From contig NZ_BAABFP010000002.1 in the NCBI RefSeq assembly GCF_039541115.1, positions 372,001 through 436,000 of the forward strand: a stretch of DNA of 64,000 bases, in the 5' to 3' direction. The position numbers and the translations under genes are program-made. The DNA comes from Angustibacter luteus. Lineage in GTDB: Bacteria > Actinomycetota > Actinomycetes > Actinomycetales > Angustibacteraceae. A model generated the notes under the pieces. The model worked only from the letters and a program-made list of their open reading frames with translations. It searched no databases and was not told where the DNA came from. Below are positions 7,587-16,043 of this stretch, in pieces; the first letter of the stretch is position 1, and each line of letters begins with the position of its first letter.

Positions 7587-9230
7587 GTGACCCTGTCCGA
7601 GACCGCCGCGCGCGTCATGACCTTGGCCCAGGACGGCCAGATCGAGGCGGCGCGCACCCTCGCGGACGACGGGCTCGCCGGCTGTGCGGACGCCTCGCTC
7701 TCCGACCAGTCCGCGTTCTGGTACACGGTCGCCGTCCTCGAGCACGTCGACCAGCAGCCGACCGCGATGGTCGCCGCCGCCGACCGGTCCATCGAGCTCG
7801 CGGTCGCCGCCGGCTCCGACGGCTGGGCCGCGAACTCCCGCTCGCTGCGCGCGATGGCCTGGATCCGGCAGGGCCAGGTGGAGCGGGCCCTGCTCGACCT
7901 CGCCCGGTCCGAGGTCGAGCTGGCGGCCTGCGACGACGCGGGGCTGCGCTGCTGGGCGCACACCGGCCTGGGCTACTGCTACCTCGAGATCCGGCTGTAC
8001 GAGCTGGCCCAGCCGCACTTCGAGGCCGCGGCCCGCTTGGACGCCAGCCCGATCCCGCTCCCCTCAGCGCGCACCATCGACCTGATGAACCTGGCCGAGC
8101 TGCACCTGCGCTGGGCCGACGAGCTCGAGCGGGTCGTGGAGCGCGACCAGACCGGTTCCGACCCGGGCTTCGGCGACGACGAGACGGTGGACCGGCACCG
8201 CGCGATCGGCCACGCGCACGCCATCGACGCCGTCGCCTCGGCCCGTGGCGTCGGCGCCCCGTCGCTGCTCGCGGGCGCCCTGGCGATGGAGCTCTGCTCA
8301 CGACCGCTGCGGGACGCCCCGACCTGGTTGCCCCAGATGCGCGAGACGTTCGCCGACCCGGACCACCGCGACCACCAGGGCACCCGCGCGCAGATCGGCG
8401 GCCGGCTGGCCCGTGCCCTGTGGTCCGTCGGCGAGCACGAGCACGCGCTGACCACGGCCCGCGCGTCCGCGGACTACGCCCGCGCCGCCGGGGACTGGCA
8501 GGTGGCCGGCTCCGCGCAGTGGCTGCTCGTCGAGCTCGAGGCACTGGCCGGCGTCCCCGGCGCCGCCGCGGGACGCGAGTACGGCCGGCTGCTCTCCCGG
8601 GTGCTCTGGCAGCAGCGCCTGAGCACCCTGCAGGGCGCAAAGGCGGCGCTGGACGTCGAGCGGTTGCGGCGCGACACCCAGATCGCCCAGCGCGAGGCAG
8701 CGGAGGATCCGCTGACCGGGATCGGCAACCGCCGGGCACTGACCGAGGCGCTGCGCGCGGCCGCCGAACGGTTCGGCGAGGTCGCGCCGGACGTCGGGCA
8801 CCGGCCCTGGCACAGCCTGCTGGTGATCGACCTGGACGGCTTCAAGGCCATCAACGACCTGCACGGACACGTCCTGGGCGACGAGGTGCTGCGGGCCGTG
8901 GCCGCCGCGCTGCGCGGCGCGGCCCGGGCGGAGGACGTCGTCGTCCGGCTCGGTGGCGACGAGTTCGTCGTGCTGGCCCAGGACGCCGACGAGGCCGCCG
9001 GACTGGCGCTGGCGGACCGGATCGCCGAGTCGATCAGCGCCCTGTCCGTCCCCTCTCCCGCCGGTCCGATCACGCTGCGGGCCAGCGTCGGCGTCCGCAC
9101 CACGAGCGCGACCATCGGCCTCGCGGAGCTGCTGGACGAGGCGGACCGGGCCATGTACCGGGTCAAGGCCAGCCACGCCGGCGGGACCGTCCCCACCACG
9201 CGGGCGGACGACGGGCTGCGCGGCGCCTGA
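7587..9230 (+). CDS. Cytosolic diguanylate cyclase with N-terminal TPR-like sensor region
   Basis: The GTG at 7587 yields 547 aa with no signal peptide or membrane helix. About 1-340 is an all-helical, Ala/Leu-rich TPR-like repeat region. The GGDEF domain begins near DPLTGIGNRRAL (about residue 372) and carries the intact active-site motif GGDEF at 456-460. The product-inhibition I-site RAED lies at 447-450, exactly five residues upstream, so it should make cyclic di-GMP and be feedback inhibited. MYRVKASHAGG closes the domain. TPR-GGDEF proteins of this build are common in actinomycetes with morphological or motility switches. A hairpin at 9241-9258 follows the stop. Confidence 0.9.
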   Translation: MTLSETAARVMTLAQDGQIEAARTLADDGLAGCADASLSDQSAFWYTVAVLEHVDQQPTAMVAAADRSIELAVAAGSDGWAANSRSLRAMAWIRQGQVERALLDLARSEVELAACDDAGLRCWAHTGLGYCYLEIRLYELAQPHFEAAARLDASPIPLPSARTIDLMNLAELHLRWADELERVVERDQTGSDPGFGDDETVDRHRAIGHAHAIDAVASARGVGAPSLLAGALAMELCSRPLRDAPTWLPQMRETFADPDHRDHQGTRAQIGGRLARALWSVGEHEHALTTARASADYARAAGDWQVAGSAQWLLVELEALAGVPGAAAGREYGRLLSRVLWQQRLSTLQGAKAALDVERLRRDTQIAQREAAEDPLTGIGNRRALTEALRAAAERFGEVAPDVGHRPWHSLLVIDLDGFKAINDLHGHVLGDEVLRAVAAALRGAARAEDVVVRLGGDEFVVLAQDADEAAGLALADRIAESISALSVPSPAGPITLRASVGVRTTSATIGLAELLDEADRAMYRVKASHAGGTVPTTRADDGLRGA

Positions 9231-9240
9231 GCGCTGGACC

Positions 9241-9258
9241 GTGCCCGACCGCGGGCAC
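9241..9258 (+). terminator. Hairpin after the diguanylate cyclase gene
   Basis: GTGCCCG and CGGGCAC form a perfect 7-bp stem with a 4-nt loop, 10 nt past the stop codon. There is no T-run. A second short stem (CCCAC with GTGGG) follows near 9286-9300. Confidence 0.5.
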
Positions 9259-9317
9259 GAGCGGTGCGCGGACGGCTGGTCCATCCCACTGTCGGTGGGT
9301 CCTGGCACGGTGGGGAC

Positions 9318-9347
9318 TTGACGATCTCCTCGACCCGCTCCTAATAT
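9318..9347 (+). promoter_or_regulatory. Sigma-70-type promoter of the padR-MFS operon
   Basis: TTGACG at 9318-9323 and TAATAT at 9342-9347 are separated by 18 nt, one of the best vegetative-type promoters visible in this GC-rich window. The predicted transcript would begin around 9354, about 50 nt before the padR start. Confidence 0.65.
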
Positions 9348-9360
9348 TCCGCGTGGAATA
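9345..9360. promoter_or_regulatory. Palindromic operator, probably for PadR autoregulation
   Basis: TATTCC-gcgt-GGAATA is a perfect 6-bp inverted repeat that overlaps the -10 box and the predicted start site. A further half site, ATTCC at 9374-9378, lies one and a half to two turns downstream and forms an outer inverted repeat with GGAAT at 9355-9359. AT-rich dyads of this kind overlapping the promoter are typical PadR targets. Confidence 0.6.
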
Positions 9361-9402
9361 ATCGGCACGGTTCATTCCAGGCGGAGCAACGACGAGCGGG
9401 CG

Positions 9403-9984
9403 GTGGGATACGTGGCCAACGCACTGAACCCCCTCGCCGTCTCCGTACTCGGCCTGCTGCAGGAACGGCCGATGCACCCGTACGAGATGTACCAGTTGCT
9501 GCTCGAGCGGCACGAGGACGAGCTGGTCAAGATCCGCCCGGGCTCGCTGTACCACACGGTCGAGCGGATGGCCGGGCTCGGCCACGTCCGGGCGTGCGGC
9601 ACCGCTCGGTCCGGCAACCGCCCCGAGCGGACGACGTACGAGATCACCTCGACCGGGCGGGCGGCGCTGCGCTGGCGGCTGCTCGAGATGCTGAACGCCC
9701 CCGTCAACGAGTACCCGCAGTTCCCCGTCGCGCTCGGCGAGTCGCACAACCTCAGCAGCGACCAGGTGATCAACCAGCTGACCGAGCGCGCCTCGATGCT
9801 GGACGCCGAGATCACCAAGGCGCGCGAGCTGATCGGGCAGGCCCGCGACCGCGGCGTCCCCGAGCTGTACTGGTTCGCCGCCGACTACCTGCTGACGGTC
9901 AAGACCGCCGAGCGGGACTGGATCCTCAACCTCACCCACCGGATGGAACGCAGGGAGCTGGAATGGCCGAGCGACAGCAAGTAA
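9403..9984 (+). CDS. PadR-family transcriptional regulator
   Basis: The GTG at 9403 gives 193 aa; a second in-frame GTG at 9412 could also serve. The N-terminal winged helix reads SVLGLLQERPMHPYEMYQLL, followed by GSLYHTVERMAGLG and the wing TTYEITSTGRAALRW, all standard PadR features. The C-terminal part (about 100-185) is the helical PadR_C/Vir_act_alpha_C dimerisation region. The 3' end overlaps the downstream exporter gene by 22 nt, so the two are coupled. A dyad operator sits on its promoter, so it most likely represses itself and the exporter until a substrate binds. Confidence 0.92.
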   Translation: MGYVANALNPLAVSVLGLLQERPMHPYEMYQLLLERHEDELVKIRPGSLYHTVERMAGLGHVRACGTARSGNRPERTTYEITSTGRAALRWRLLEMLNAPVNEYPQFPVALGESHNLSSDQVINQLTERASMLDAEITKARELIGQARDRGVPELYWFAADYLLTVKTAERDWILNLTHRMERRELEWPSDSK

Positions 9985-11462
9985 CGAACCCGTGGCCGGC
10001 CCTGTGGGCCCTCGTCCTGGGGTTCTTCATGATCCTGGTGGACTCGACCATCGTCTCGGTGGCCACCCCCGCGATCCTGCGTGACCTCGACGCAGACGTG
10101 AACCAGGTGGTCTGGGTGACTAGCGCCTACCTGCTCGCGTACGCCGTGCCGCTGCTGATCACCGGCCGCCTCGGCGACCGGCTCGGCCCCAAGAACCTCT
10201 ACCTGGCCGGGCTGGCCCTGTTCACCCTCGCCTCCTTGTGGTGCGGGCTGACCGGCACCATCGAGCAGCTCATCATCGCCCGCGTCTTCCAGGGCTTCGG
10301 TGCCGCACTGATGACGCCGCAGACCATGGCGGTCATCACCCGCACCTTCCCGGCCACCCAGCGCGGCCGGGCGATGAGCCTGTGGGGCGCGGTGGCCGGC
10401 GTCGCGACGCTGGTCGGCCCGATCCTGGGCGGCGTGCTCGTCGACGGTCTCGGCTGGGAGTGGATCTTCTTCATCAACGTGCCGATCGGCGTCCTCGGGT
10501 TCGTGCTGGCCTGGCGACTGGTCCCGAAGCTGGAGACCCACTCGCACCAGTTCGACCTGCTGGGCGTGGCGCTCAGCGCGATCGGCATGTTCCTGCTGGT
10601 GTTCGGGATCCAGGAGGGCGAGACCTACGACTGGGGCACCATCAAGGGTCCGATCACGGTGTGGAGCCTGATCATCGCCGGGATCCTCGTGCTCGCCCTG
10701 TTCCTGTTCTGGCAGAGCCGCAACAAGAACGAGCCGCTGCTGCCGCTGACGCTGTTCAAGGACCGCAACTTCTCGCTGGCCAACGTGGGCATCAGCTCGG
10801 TCGGCTTCACCATCACCGCCATGGCCTTCCCGCTCATGCTGTGGGCGCAGGTGGCACGCGGGCTGAGCCCGACCCGCTCCGCGCTGCTGCTCGTGCCGAT
10901 GGCCGTGATCACCAGCGCGCTGGCCCCGTTCGTCGGCAAGCTGACCGACCGGGTGCACCCGCGGTACATCGCCGGGTTCGGGCTGTTCTGCCTGCCGGTG
11001 TCGCTGCTCTGGCTCTCGGCGGTGCTCAGCCCGACCGCGCCGATCTGGCACATGCTGCTGCCCATCGCCCTGCTCGGCGTGGCCAACGGCTTCATGTGGG
11101 CGCCACTGGGCACCACGGCGACCCGGAACCTGCCGATGAACCAGGCCGGCGCGGGCGCGGGCGTCTACAACACCACCCGGCAGGTCGGCGCCGTCCTCGG
11201 CAGCGCCGCCATCGCCGCGCTCATGCAGTCCCGGCTGGCGATCGAGCTGCCCGGCGCCGGCGCGGCGGCCACCGGCGCCGCGTTCGACGGCAAGCTGCCG
11301 ACCGTGGCCCTGCAGGGGTTCAGCGACGCGATGGCCCAGTCGCTGCTGCTGCCGGCCGCGGTCTCCGTGATCGGCCTGGTCGCCGTCCTGATGTTCGAGC
11401 GGCCGGCGCACATGGTCCGGGCCACGGCCCCAGCCACCGACCCGGTGCCGGCGCAGGCCTGA
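9963..11462 (+). CDS. DHA2-family (14-TMS) MFS drug exporter
   Basis: I start it at the ATG at 9963, inside the padR 3' end, giving 499 aa; an open frame extending upstream is a shadow of padR. The protein has the EmrB/QacA layout with 14 hydrophobic segments. Family motifs visible are FFMILVDSTIVSVATPAIL in TMS1, GRLGDRLGPKNLYL in loop 2, and WGAVAGVATLVGPILGG (motif C) in TMS5. Proteins of this family export cationic or amphipathic drugs by proton antiport. Coupling to padR indicates ligand-inducible expression. A long palindrome follows the stop. Confidence 0.92.
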   Translation: MAERQQVTNPWPALWALVLGFFMILVDSTIVSVATPAILRDLDADVNQVVWVTSAYLLAYAVPLLITGRLGDRLGPKNLYLAGLALFTLASLWCGLTGTIEQLIIARVFQGFGAALMTPQTMAVITRTFPATQRGRAMSLWGAVAGVATLVGPILGGVLVDGLGWEWIFFINVPIGVLGFVLAWRLVPKLETHSHQFDLLGVALSAIGMFLLVFGIQEGETYDWGTIKGPITVWSLIIAGILVLALFLFWQSRNKNEPLLPLTLFKDRNFSLANVGISSVGFTITAMAFPLMLWAQVARGLSPTRSALLLVPMAVITSALAPFVGKLTDRVHPRYIAGFGLFCLPVSLLWLSAVLSPTAPIWHMLLPIALLGVANGFMWAPLGTTATRNLPMNQAGAGAGVYNTTRQVGAVLGSAAIAALMQSRLAIELPGAGAAATGAAFDGKLPTVALQGFSDAMAQSLLLPAAVSVIGLVAVLMFERPAHMVRATAPATDPVPAQA

Positions 11463-11470
11463 CCCGACCT

Positions 11471-11556
11471 CCGCCACTCAGGCCCGTTTCCGCCGCTCAA
11501 GCCGGTTTCCGACGTCCGGAACCGGCTTGAGTGGCGGAAACCGGCCTGGGTGGCGG
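11471..11556. repeat. Long imperfect palindrome built from four copies of a 19-nt unit
   Basis: Arms at 11471-11507 and 11520-11556 match at 34 of 37 positions around a 12-nt loop. Each arm is itself two tandem copies of a unit close to CCGCCACTCAAGCCGGTTT (11471-11489 and 11490-11508 on the left). It lies between the convergent exporter and RNA-ligase genes, so it could end transcription from both sides, but the internal repeat structure looks more like a mobile or REP-like element. Confidence 0.75.
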
Positions 11557-11583
11557 ACGCGGGGCGCGACGAGGGGCGCGGGC

Positions 11584-12150
11584 TCAGGGCCCGCCGAGCG
11601 GGAACCCCGCGACCACCTCGTGCACCGGGCGTCCACCCGGCCCCTCCCCCAGCCGGGACTCCACGAGCTCGATGCGCTGGGCCCACCACACCGCGCCCTG
11701 GAACGTCTCGAGCACGCGCACCCATCGCGTCAGGTCCTGCGACACGCGACTGCGGGCCAGTGTCAGGTGCGGACGGAAGCGCCCGCCGTCCGGAGCGGCG
11801 CCCGCGCGGCTGGCCGCGGCCCGCGTCCCGGTGGCCAGGCGGCTCAGCTCCTCGCCGTCCGGGACGTCCAGGCTGCCGTACAGCACCCGGGCGGCCGCGA
11901 CGTCCGGGAACGCACCGCCACCGGCGATCGCGAGCGCGAAGTCGTTGCGCCGCAACGCCGCTCGGGCCAGCCTGTCCTGCAGGTCGTCCAGGCAGCGCGC
12001 CGGCACGTCCGGCAGGAACGCCAGCGTCACGTGCCACTGCGCGCGGTCCACGAACCGCAGCGTGGGGTCGGCCGCCAGCCGCGGTGCCAGGAACTCGGCC
12101 AGCTCGTCGAGCGCCTCGTCGTCCGGCGTCAGGGCCACGAACATCCTCAT
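11584..12150 (-). CDS. thpR: 2'-5' RNA ligase / RNA 2',3'-cyclic phosphodiesterase family protein
   Basis: The ATG at 12150 (MRMFVALTPDDEALDELAEF) gives 188 aa, the usual size of ThpR. The fold contains two HxTx motifs, HVTLAFL in the N-terminal half and HLTLARS in the C-terminal half, which together form the 2H phosphoesterase active site. The enzyme opens 2',3'-cyclic phosphates to 2'-phosphates and can join tRNA halves in vitro; its biological role is unclear. It is divergent from the PIG-L cassette with a 78-nt gap. The family is clear; the symbol is by homology of motif and length. Confidence 0.85.
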   Translation of the reverse strand: MRMFVALTPDDEALDELAEFLAPRLAADPTLRFVDRAQWHVTLAFLPDVPARCLDDLQDRLARAALRRNDFALAIAGGGAFPDVAAARVLYGSLDVPDGEELSRLATGTRAAASRAGAAPDGGRFRPHLTLARSRVSQDLTRWVRVLETFQGAVWWAQRIELVESRLGEGPGGRPVHEVVAGFPLGGP

Positions 12151-12228
12151 CGCCCGCCAGGATCGCACGCTGCCGGGCGCGGCGCGCTGATCTAGGCTTG
12201 CCGCGGCCGAGCAGATCGGAGGCAGGGG

Positions 12229-12867
12229 ATGCCGAGAGTCCTCGCAGTCGGGGCCCACCCTGACGACATCGAGATGGGCTGCGGCGGGACGCTCGCCATG
12301 CACGCTGCGTCCGGCGCCCAGGTCACCATGCTGGTGCTCACCACGGGGCAGGCCGGCCCGGGCGAGGTCAGCCGACGGACCAAGGAGGCGCAGGACGCCG
12401 CCGACAAGCTCGGGGCCCGGCTGATCATCGGCGGCCTGCCGGACGGCGGGGTCACCGCCGGGTACGAGACGGTGCAGCACATCGAGGCGGTCATCCGCGA
12501 GGTCGACCCGACGATCATCTACACCCACAGCGAGCACGACTCGCACCAGGACCACCGGGCCACCGCCGCCGCGACCATCGCGGCCGGGCGGCAGAGCCCG
12601 ACCATCATCCACTACCAGTCGCCGTCCAGCCGGGCGTTCGACCCGTGCCTGTTCATCGACATCGAGGACTTCCTGTCGACGAAGGTCGCCGCCCTCGCGT
12701 GCCACGTCAGCCAGGTCGTCGAGTCCAGCATGGTGGACCTCGACCAGCAGGGCATCAACGCCGAGTACTGGGGCCGGCTGGCGCGCTGCCGGTACGCCGA
12801 GCCGTTCGAGATCACCCGGGTGCGGCTGCGCCAAGGCGGCCGGAAAGAGCTCGGGGTGGAGATATGA
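12229..12867 (+). CDS. PIG-L (LmbE-like) zinc deacetylase, first gene of the glycan cassette
   Basis: The ATG at 12229 follows ggagg at about 12217 and gives 212 aa. The zinc motif AHPDDIE lies at 9-15 and the second motif HSEHDSHQDHR near 101-111, so the site is intact. PIG-L enzymes remove N-acyl groups from GlcNAc-type sugars (MshB, Mca, BshB, PIG-L) or related substrates. The stop overlaps the next start as ATGA, the first of four tight couplings through a GT2 synthase gene. A mycothiol enzyme (MshB or Mca) is less likely because these are longer and are not coupled to ATP-grasp and GT2 genes. Substrate is unknown. Confidence 0.85.
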   Translation: MPRVLAVGAHPDDIEMGCGGTLAMHAASGAQVTMLVLTTGQAGPGEVSRRTKEAQDAADKLGARLIIGGLPDGGVTAGYETVQHIEAVIREVDPTIIYTHSEHDSHQDHRATAAATIAAGRQSPTIIHYQSPSSRAFDPCLFIDIEDFLSTKVAALACHVSQVVESSMVDLDQQGINAEYWGRLARCRYAEPFEITRVRLRQGGRKELGVEI

Positions 12868-13856
12868 CCACAGCAGCCAGCACGACAGCCAGCACGGTCG
12901 CCGTCACCGGAGCGGGTGGCCCGGCGGGCGTGAACGTGGTGCTAGAGCTGACCCGCCTCGGTCACCGGGTGCTGGCACTGGACACGGACCCCTGGGCGAC
13001 CGGCCTGGCGCTGGCCGACGTCGGCGCGATCGTCCCGCGCGGCGACGCCCCGGGGTATGCGCAGGCAGTCGTGCAGGAATGCGCCCAGGCAGGCGCCACG
13101 ACGCTCATCTGCACCGTCGTCGAGGAGTACCCGGCGCTGCACGCTGCGGCGCCTGACCTGCAGGCCGCCGGGATCGCCTCGTGGATCCCGTCCCCGCAGA
13201 CCACGACTGCGTGCGCCGACAAGGGCGAGTTCGCCGCCAGCCTGCAAGCGGCCGGGGTGGCTCACCCGCACACCTCGACGGTCGTGGTCGGCGACGGGCC
13301 GTGGGTGGTGAAGCCGCGCACCGGCCGGGGCAGCCGGGACGTGACGATCACGGCCGACCGGGCGAGCGCCGAGCGAGCCCTCGAGGCGCTGGCCGGCAGC
13401 GGGATCGTCCAGCAGCAGGTCATCGGGCGGGAGTGGACGGCGGACTGCCTCACCGACCGCACGGGCCGCGTGCTGGCCGTGGTGCCGCGGTGGCGGGTGG
13501 AGACCAAGGCCGGCATCTCGACCAAGGGCGAGACCTTCCACGACCCGGCGGTGGTCGCGCTGGTGACCGCGACCTTGCACGCGGTCGGGCTGACCGGCGT
13601 GGCCAACGCGCAGGGTTTCGTCACGGACGACGTGCCGGTCGCCGTCGAGGTGAACCCGCGGTTCTCGGGTGGGCTGTCCCTCTCGCTCGCGGCCGGCGCC
13701 GACCTGGTCGGCGGGTACGTCGAGCTGATGCTCGACCCGGACGCGTCGATCGCACCTGACCGGCTCACCTGGCAGCCCGGGCGACGGATGCAGCGCTACT
13801 TCGAGGCCGTCTACAGCGGTGGCGAGGAGCCCGTCAGCACCGCCGAGGCCCGCTGA
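12864..13856 (+). CDS. ATP-grasp ligase (CarB/PylC-like)
   Basis: The ATG at 12864 gives 330 aa, overlapping the deacetylase stop by four bases. A Rossmann-like preATP-grasp domain opens with AVTGAGGPAGVNVVLEL and LALDTDPWATGLALA. The ATP-grasp fold includes the nucleotide-contacting Lys in WVVKPRTGRGSRDV and the Mg-binding Glu and Asn in EVNPRFSGGLSL. Such enzymes join a carboxylate to an amine or thiol through an acylphosphate. In context it may attach an acyl or aminoacyl group to an amine freed by the neighbouring deacetylase; this is inference. Its stop overlaps the PHP start by one base (TGATG). Confidence 0.85.
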   Translation: MTTAASTTASTVAVTGAGGPAGVNVVLELTRLGHRVLALDTDPWATGLALADVGAIVPRGDAPGYAQAVVQECAQAGATTLICTVVEEYPALHAAAPDLQAAGIASWIPSPQTTTACADKGEFAASLQAAGVAHPHTSTVVVGDGPWVVKPRTGRGSRDVTITADRASAERALEALAGSGIVQQQVIGREWTADCLTDRTGRVLAVVPRWRVETKAGISTKGETFHDPAVVALVTATLHAVGLTGVANAQGFVTDDVPVAVEVNPRFSGGLSLSLAAGADLVGGYVELMLDPDASIAPDRLTWQPGRRMQRYFEAVYSGGEEPVSTAEAR

Positions 13857-14611
13857 TGCCGTTGCTGCCCGCAGGTTTCGTGACACGGGGTCGGGAGGAC
13901 TTCCACGTGCACACGAGCGGGTTCTCGGACGACGCGCACTCCCCCCTGGCCGACGTCCTGGCCGCCGCCGTGGCCGCCGAGCTGGACGTCGTGTGCCTGG
14001 CGGAGCACGTGCGTGCGTCCACGACGTGGCTGCCGGACTACCTGCAGGCGGTCCAGGAGGCGCGCCCGCAGCACCCCGGACTGCGGATCCTGCGCTCGGT
14101 CGAGACCAAGATCCTGGACACCACCGGCGCGCTCGACCTGCCGCCGGGAACCGAGGCGCTGGACGCCGTGCACCTGGCGGACCACCAGTTCCCGCTCGAT
14201 CACCCGACGCACCCGGACGACGTCCGCGAGCAGCTGCGGGACGGCCGGCTGAGCGTGGACGACGCGGTGACCGCGCTGCTGGATGCGACGTGCGCAGCCA
14301 TGGGTCGGGTGGCGCAACCCGTTCTGGCGCACCTGTTCTCGGTGCTGCCGAAGGTCGGGCTGTCCGAGCAGGACGTCCCGGGCGCCGCGCTGGGCGAGCT
14401 GGCCCACGTGGCGGCGCGCACCCACGCCGTGCTCGAGGTCAACCAGAAGTGGGCCTGCCCGTCCGCCCGGACCATCGCCGCGTTCGCGACGGCCGGGGTA
14501 CCCCTGGTCGCGTCCACCGATGCGCACGAGGCGGCCGAGGTCGGCCGGTGGTCGATGCTGGACCGGCTGCCGCACAACGGTTCCCCCGCTCCCGACAGCT
14601 CCGGGTGCTGA
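13856..14611 (+). CDS. PHP-domain metal-dependent hydrolase
   Basis: This 251-aa protein starts at the ATG at 13856. The PHP metal ligands occur in order: DFHVH near 20-24, LAEH near 50, the Glu of RSVETKIL near 83, AHLFS near 160 and the terminal STDAHE near 220. The set is complete, so it should be catalytic. PHP proteins include histidinol phosphatases, polymerase exonucleases and CpsB-type protein tyrosine phosphatases that control capsule synthesis. With a polysaccharide-synthase-type GT2 directly downstream (1 nt away), a phosphatase role in glycan control or precursor processing is plausible, but the substrate is not known. Confidence 0.8.
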   Translation: MPLLPAGFVTRGREDFHVHTSGFSDDAHSPLADVLAAAVAAELDVVCLAEHVRASTTWLPDYLQAVQEARPQHPGLRILRSVETKILDTTGALDLPPGTEALDAVHLADHQFPLDHPTHPDDVREQLRDGRLSVDDAVTALLDATCAAMGRVAQPVLAHLFSVLPKVGLSEQDVPGAALGELAHVAARTHAVLEVNQKWACPSARTIAAFATAGVPLVASTDAHEAAEVGRWSMLDRLPHNGSPAPDSSGC

Positions 14612-14612
14612 G

Positions 14613-16043
14613 ATGACCTGGGACTTCTCGGACGCCCTCTTCATCCTGCTCATCGCGCTCGGCTCGATCCCGGCGCTGGCGAGCGTCCTGCAGTACGTGC
14701 TGGCCGGCCCGCACGCGTTGCGCGACCACCTGGACCGCACTGCGGCGTACCTGCCCCGGGTCGCGATCCTGGTGCCCGCGTGGAACGAGGGCGCCGTCCT
14801 CGGCCCGGCCGTGCGGCGACTGCTGGACATGGACTACCCGGACGAGCGCATCCGCGTCGTCGTGATCGACGACGCGTCCACCGACAACACGCCAGAGCTG
14901 GTCGGGGCACTGGCCCGCGAGCACCCCGGCCGCGTCGTCCACCTGCGCCGCGAGCAGGGCGGTCAGGGCAAGGCGCACACCCTCAACGCCGGCCTGGAGC
15001 TGGTGCTCGGCGACGACTGGGCCCAGGCCGTGCTGATCATGGACGCGGACGTGGTGTTCGAGACCTCGGCCCTGCGCCGGATGACCCGGCACCTCGTCGA
15101 CCCCTCGGTCGGCGCGGTGACGGCGTACATCCGCGAGGGGTCCGTGCCGGGCAACTGGCTCAACCGGTTCATCGCCATCGAGTACGCCGCCGCCCAGGCC
15201 GTCGGCCGGCGCGCGCAGAACGTTCTGGGCGCCATGGCCTGCCTGGCCGGCGGCGCCCAGCTGCACGACCGGGCCTCGCTCGAGCGGATCGGGGGGCGGA
15301 TCGACACGAGCACGCTGGCCGAGGACACGGTGACCACGATGGAGACCCAGCTCGCCGGGGCCCGGGTGGTGTTCGACCCGCACGCCATCGTGCTCGCCGA
15401 GGAGCCGGCCGGGGTGAACGCGCTGTGGCGCCAGCGGCTGCGCTGGGCGCGCGGGAACCTGCAGGTGACCGGCCGCTACCGGCACAACTGGTTCCGGCGG
15501 CGCAGCGCCGGACCGCTCGGTGGCTGGATCTTCGGGATCATCTGGTTCGCGCTGCTGTTCGAGCCGGTGATCGCGCTGGTCTGCTCGGTCGGGCTGGTCA
15601 CGCTGCTGGTGACCGACGCGGACGTCGCGTGGCGCACGTTCCAGTCGTTGTGGCTGCTGTCGTTCGTGTCGGTGGCGCTGATCGTCGCGGTGACCTCGTT
15701 CGCCGACACCGACACCGCAAAGCGGGCCGGCGCCGAGGCCGTGCTGTTCCCCGGCATCGGCAACCTGTTCATCCTGGCCGTGGTGTTCTCGCCCTGGCTG
15801 GCCCAGCAGGTCGAGCCGGCCCGGCTGCTGTTCTACGCGTGGCCCGCGCTCGCGATGCTGGTGGTCTGGCTGGCGCGTCTGGTCGACCGGCCGCGCTGGC
15901 GGTGGCTGTCCGCGCTGCTCGTGCTGGTCGGCGGCTACGGCTCGCTGCTGTCCGCGGTGAACGTCAATGCCTACGTGGCCCAGGCCCGGCACCAGCCGAC
16001 CACCTGGGCCAAGACGGAGAAGAAGGGCATGGTGCAGGGATGA
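14613..16043 (+). CDS. Membrane-bound family 2 glycosyltransferase, processive type
   Basis: The ATG at 14613 gives 476 aa. One N-terminal helix (about 8-30) precedes the GT-A domain, with VPAWNE, DDAST at 86-90, DAD at 144-146, ED at 237-238 and QRLRW at 274-278. This is the full set expected for processive GT2 synthases such as PgaC/IcaA, NodC or hyaluronan synthase. Four or five C-terminal helices follow, ending near residue 450. It probably polymerises a nucleotide-activated sugar across the membrane. Pairing with a PIG-L deacetylase suggests a GlcNAc-type polymer that is partly de-N-acetylated, though a PIG-L enzyme would act inside the cell. The stop overlaps the next start as ATGA. Confidence 0.88.
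   Translation: MTWDFSDALFILLIALGSIPALASVLQYVLAGPHALRDHLDRTAAYLPRVAILVPAWNEGAVLGPAVRRLLDMDYPDERIRVVVIDDASTDNTPELVGALAREHPGRVVHLRREQGGQGKAHTLNAGLELVLGDDWAQAVLIMDADVVFETSALRRMTRHLVDPSVGAVTAYIREGSVPGNWLNRFIAIEYAAAQAVGRRAQNVLGAMACLAGGAQLHDRASLERIGGRIDTSTLAEDTVTTMETQLAGARVVFDPHAIVLAEEPAGVNALWRQRLRWARGNLQVTGRYRHNWFRRRSAGPLGGWIFGIIWFALLFEPVIALVCSVGLVTLLVTDADVAWRTFQSLWLLSFVSVALIVAVTSFADTDTAKRAGAEAVLFPGIGNLFILAVVFSPWLAQQVEPARLLFYAWPALAMLVVWLARLVDRPRWRWLSALLVLVGGYGSLLSAVNVNAYVAQARHQPTTWAKTEKKGMVQG

Noticed and set aside
12229-12867. Mycothiol deacetylase MshB or amidase Mca
   Set aside because: The motif fits the superfamily, but the protein is short and the coupled neighbours point to a different glycan pathway.
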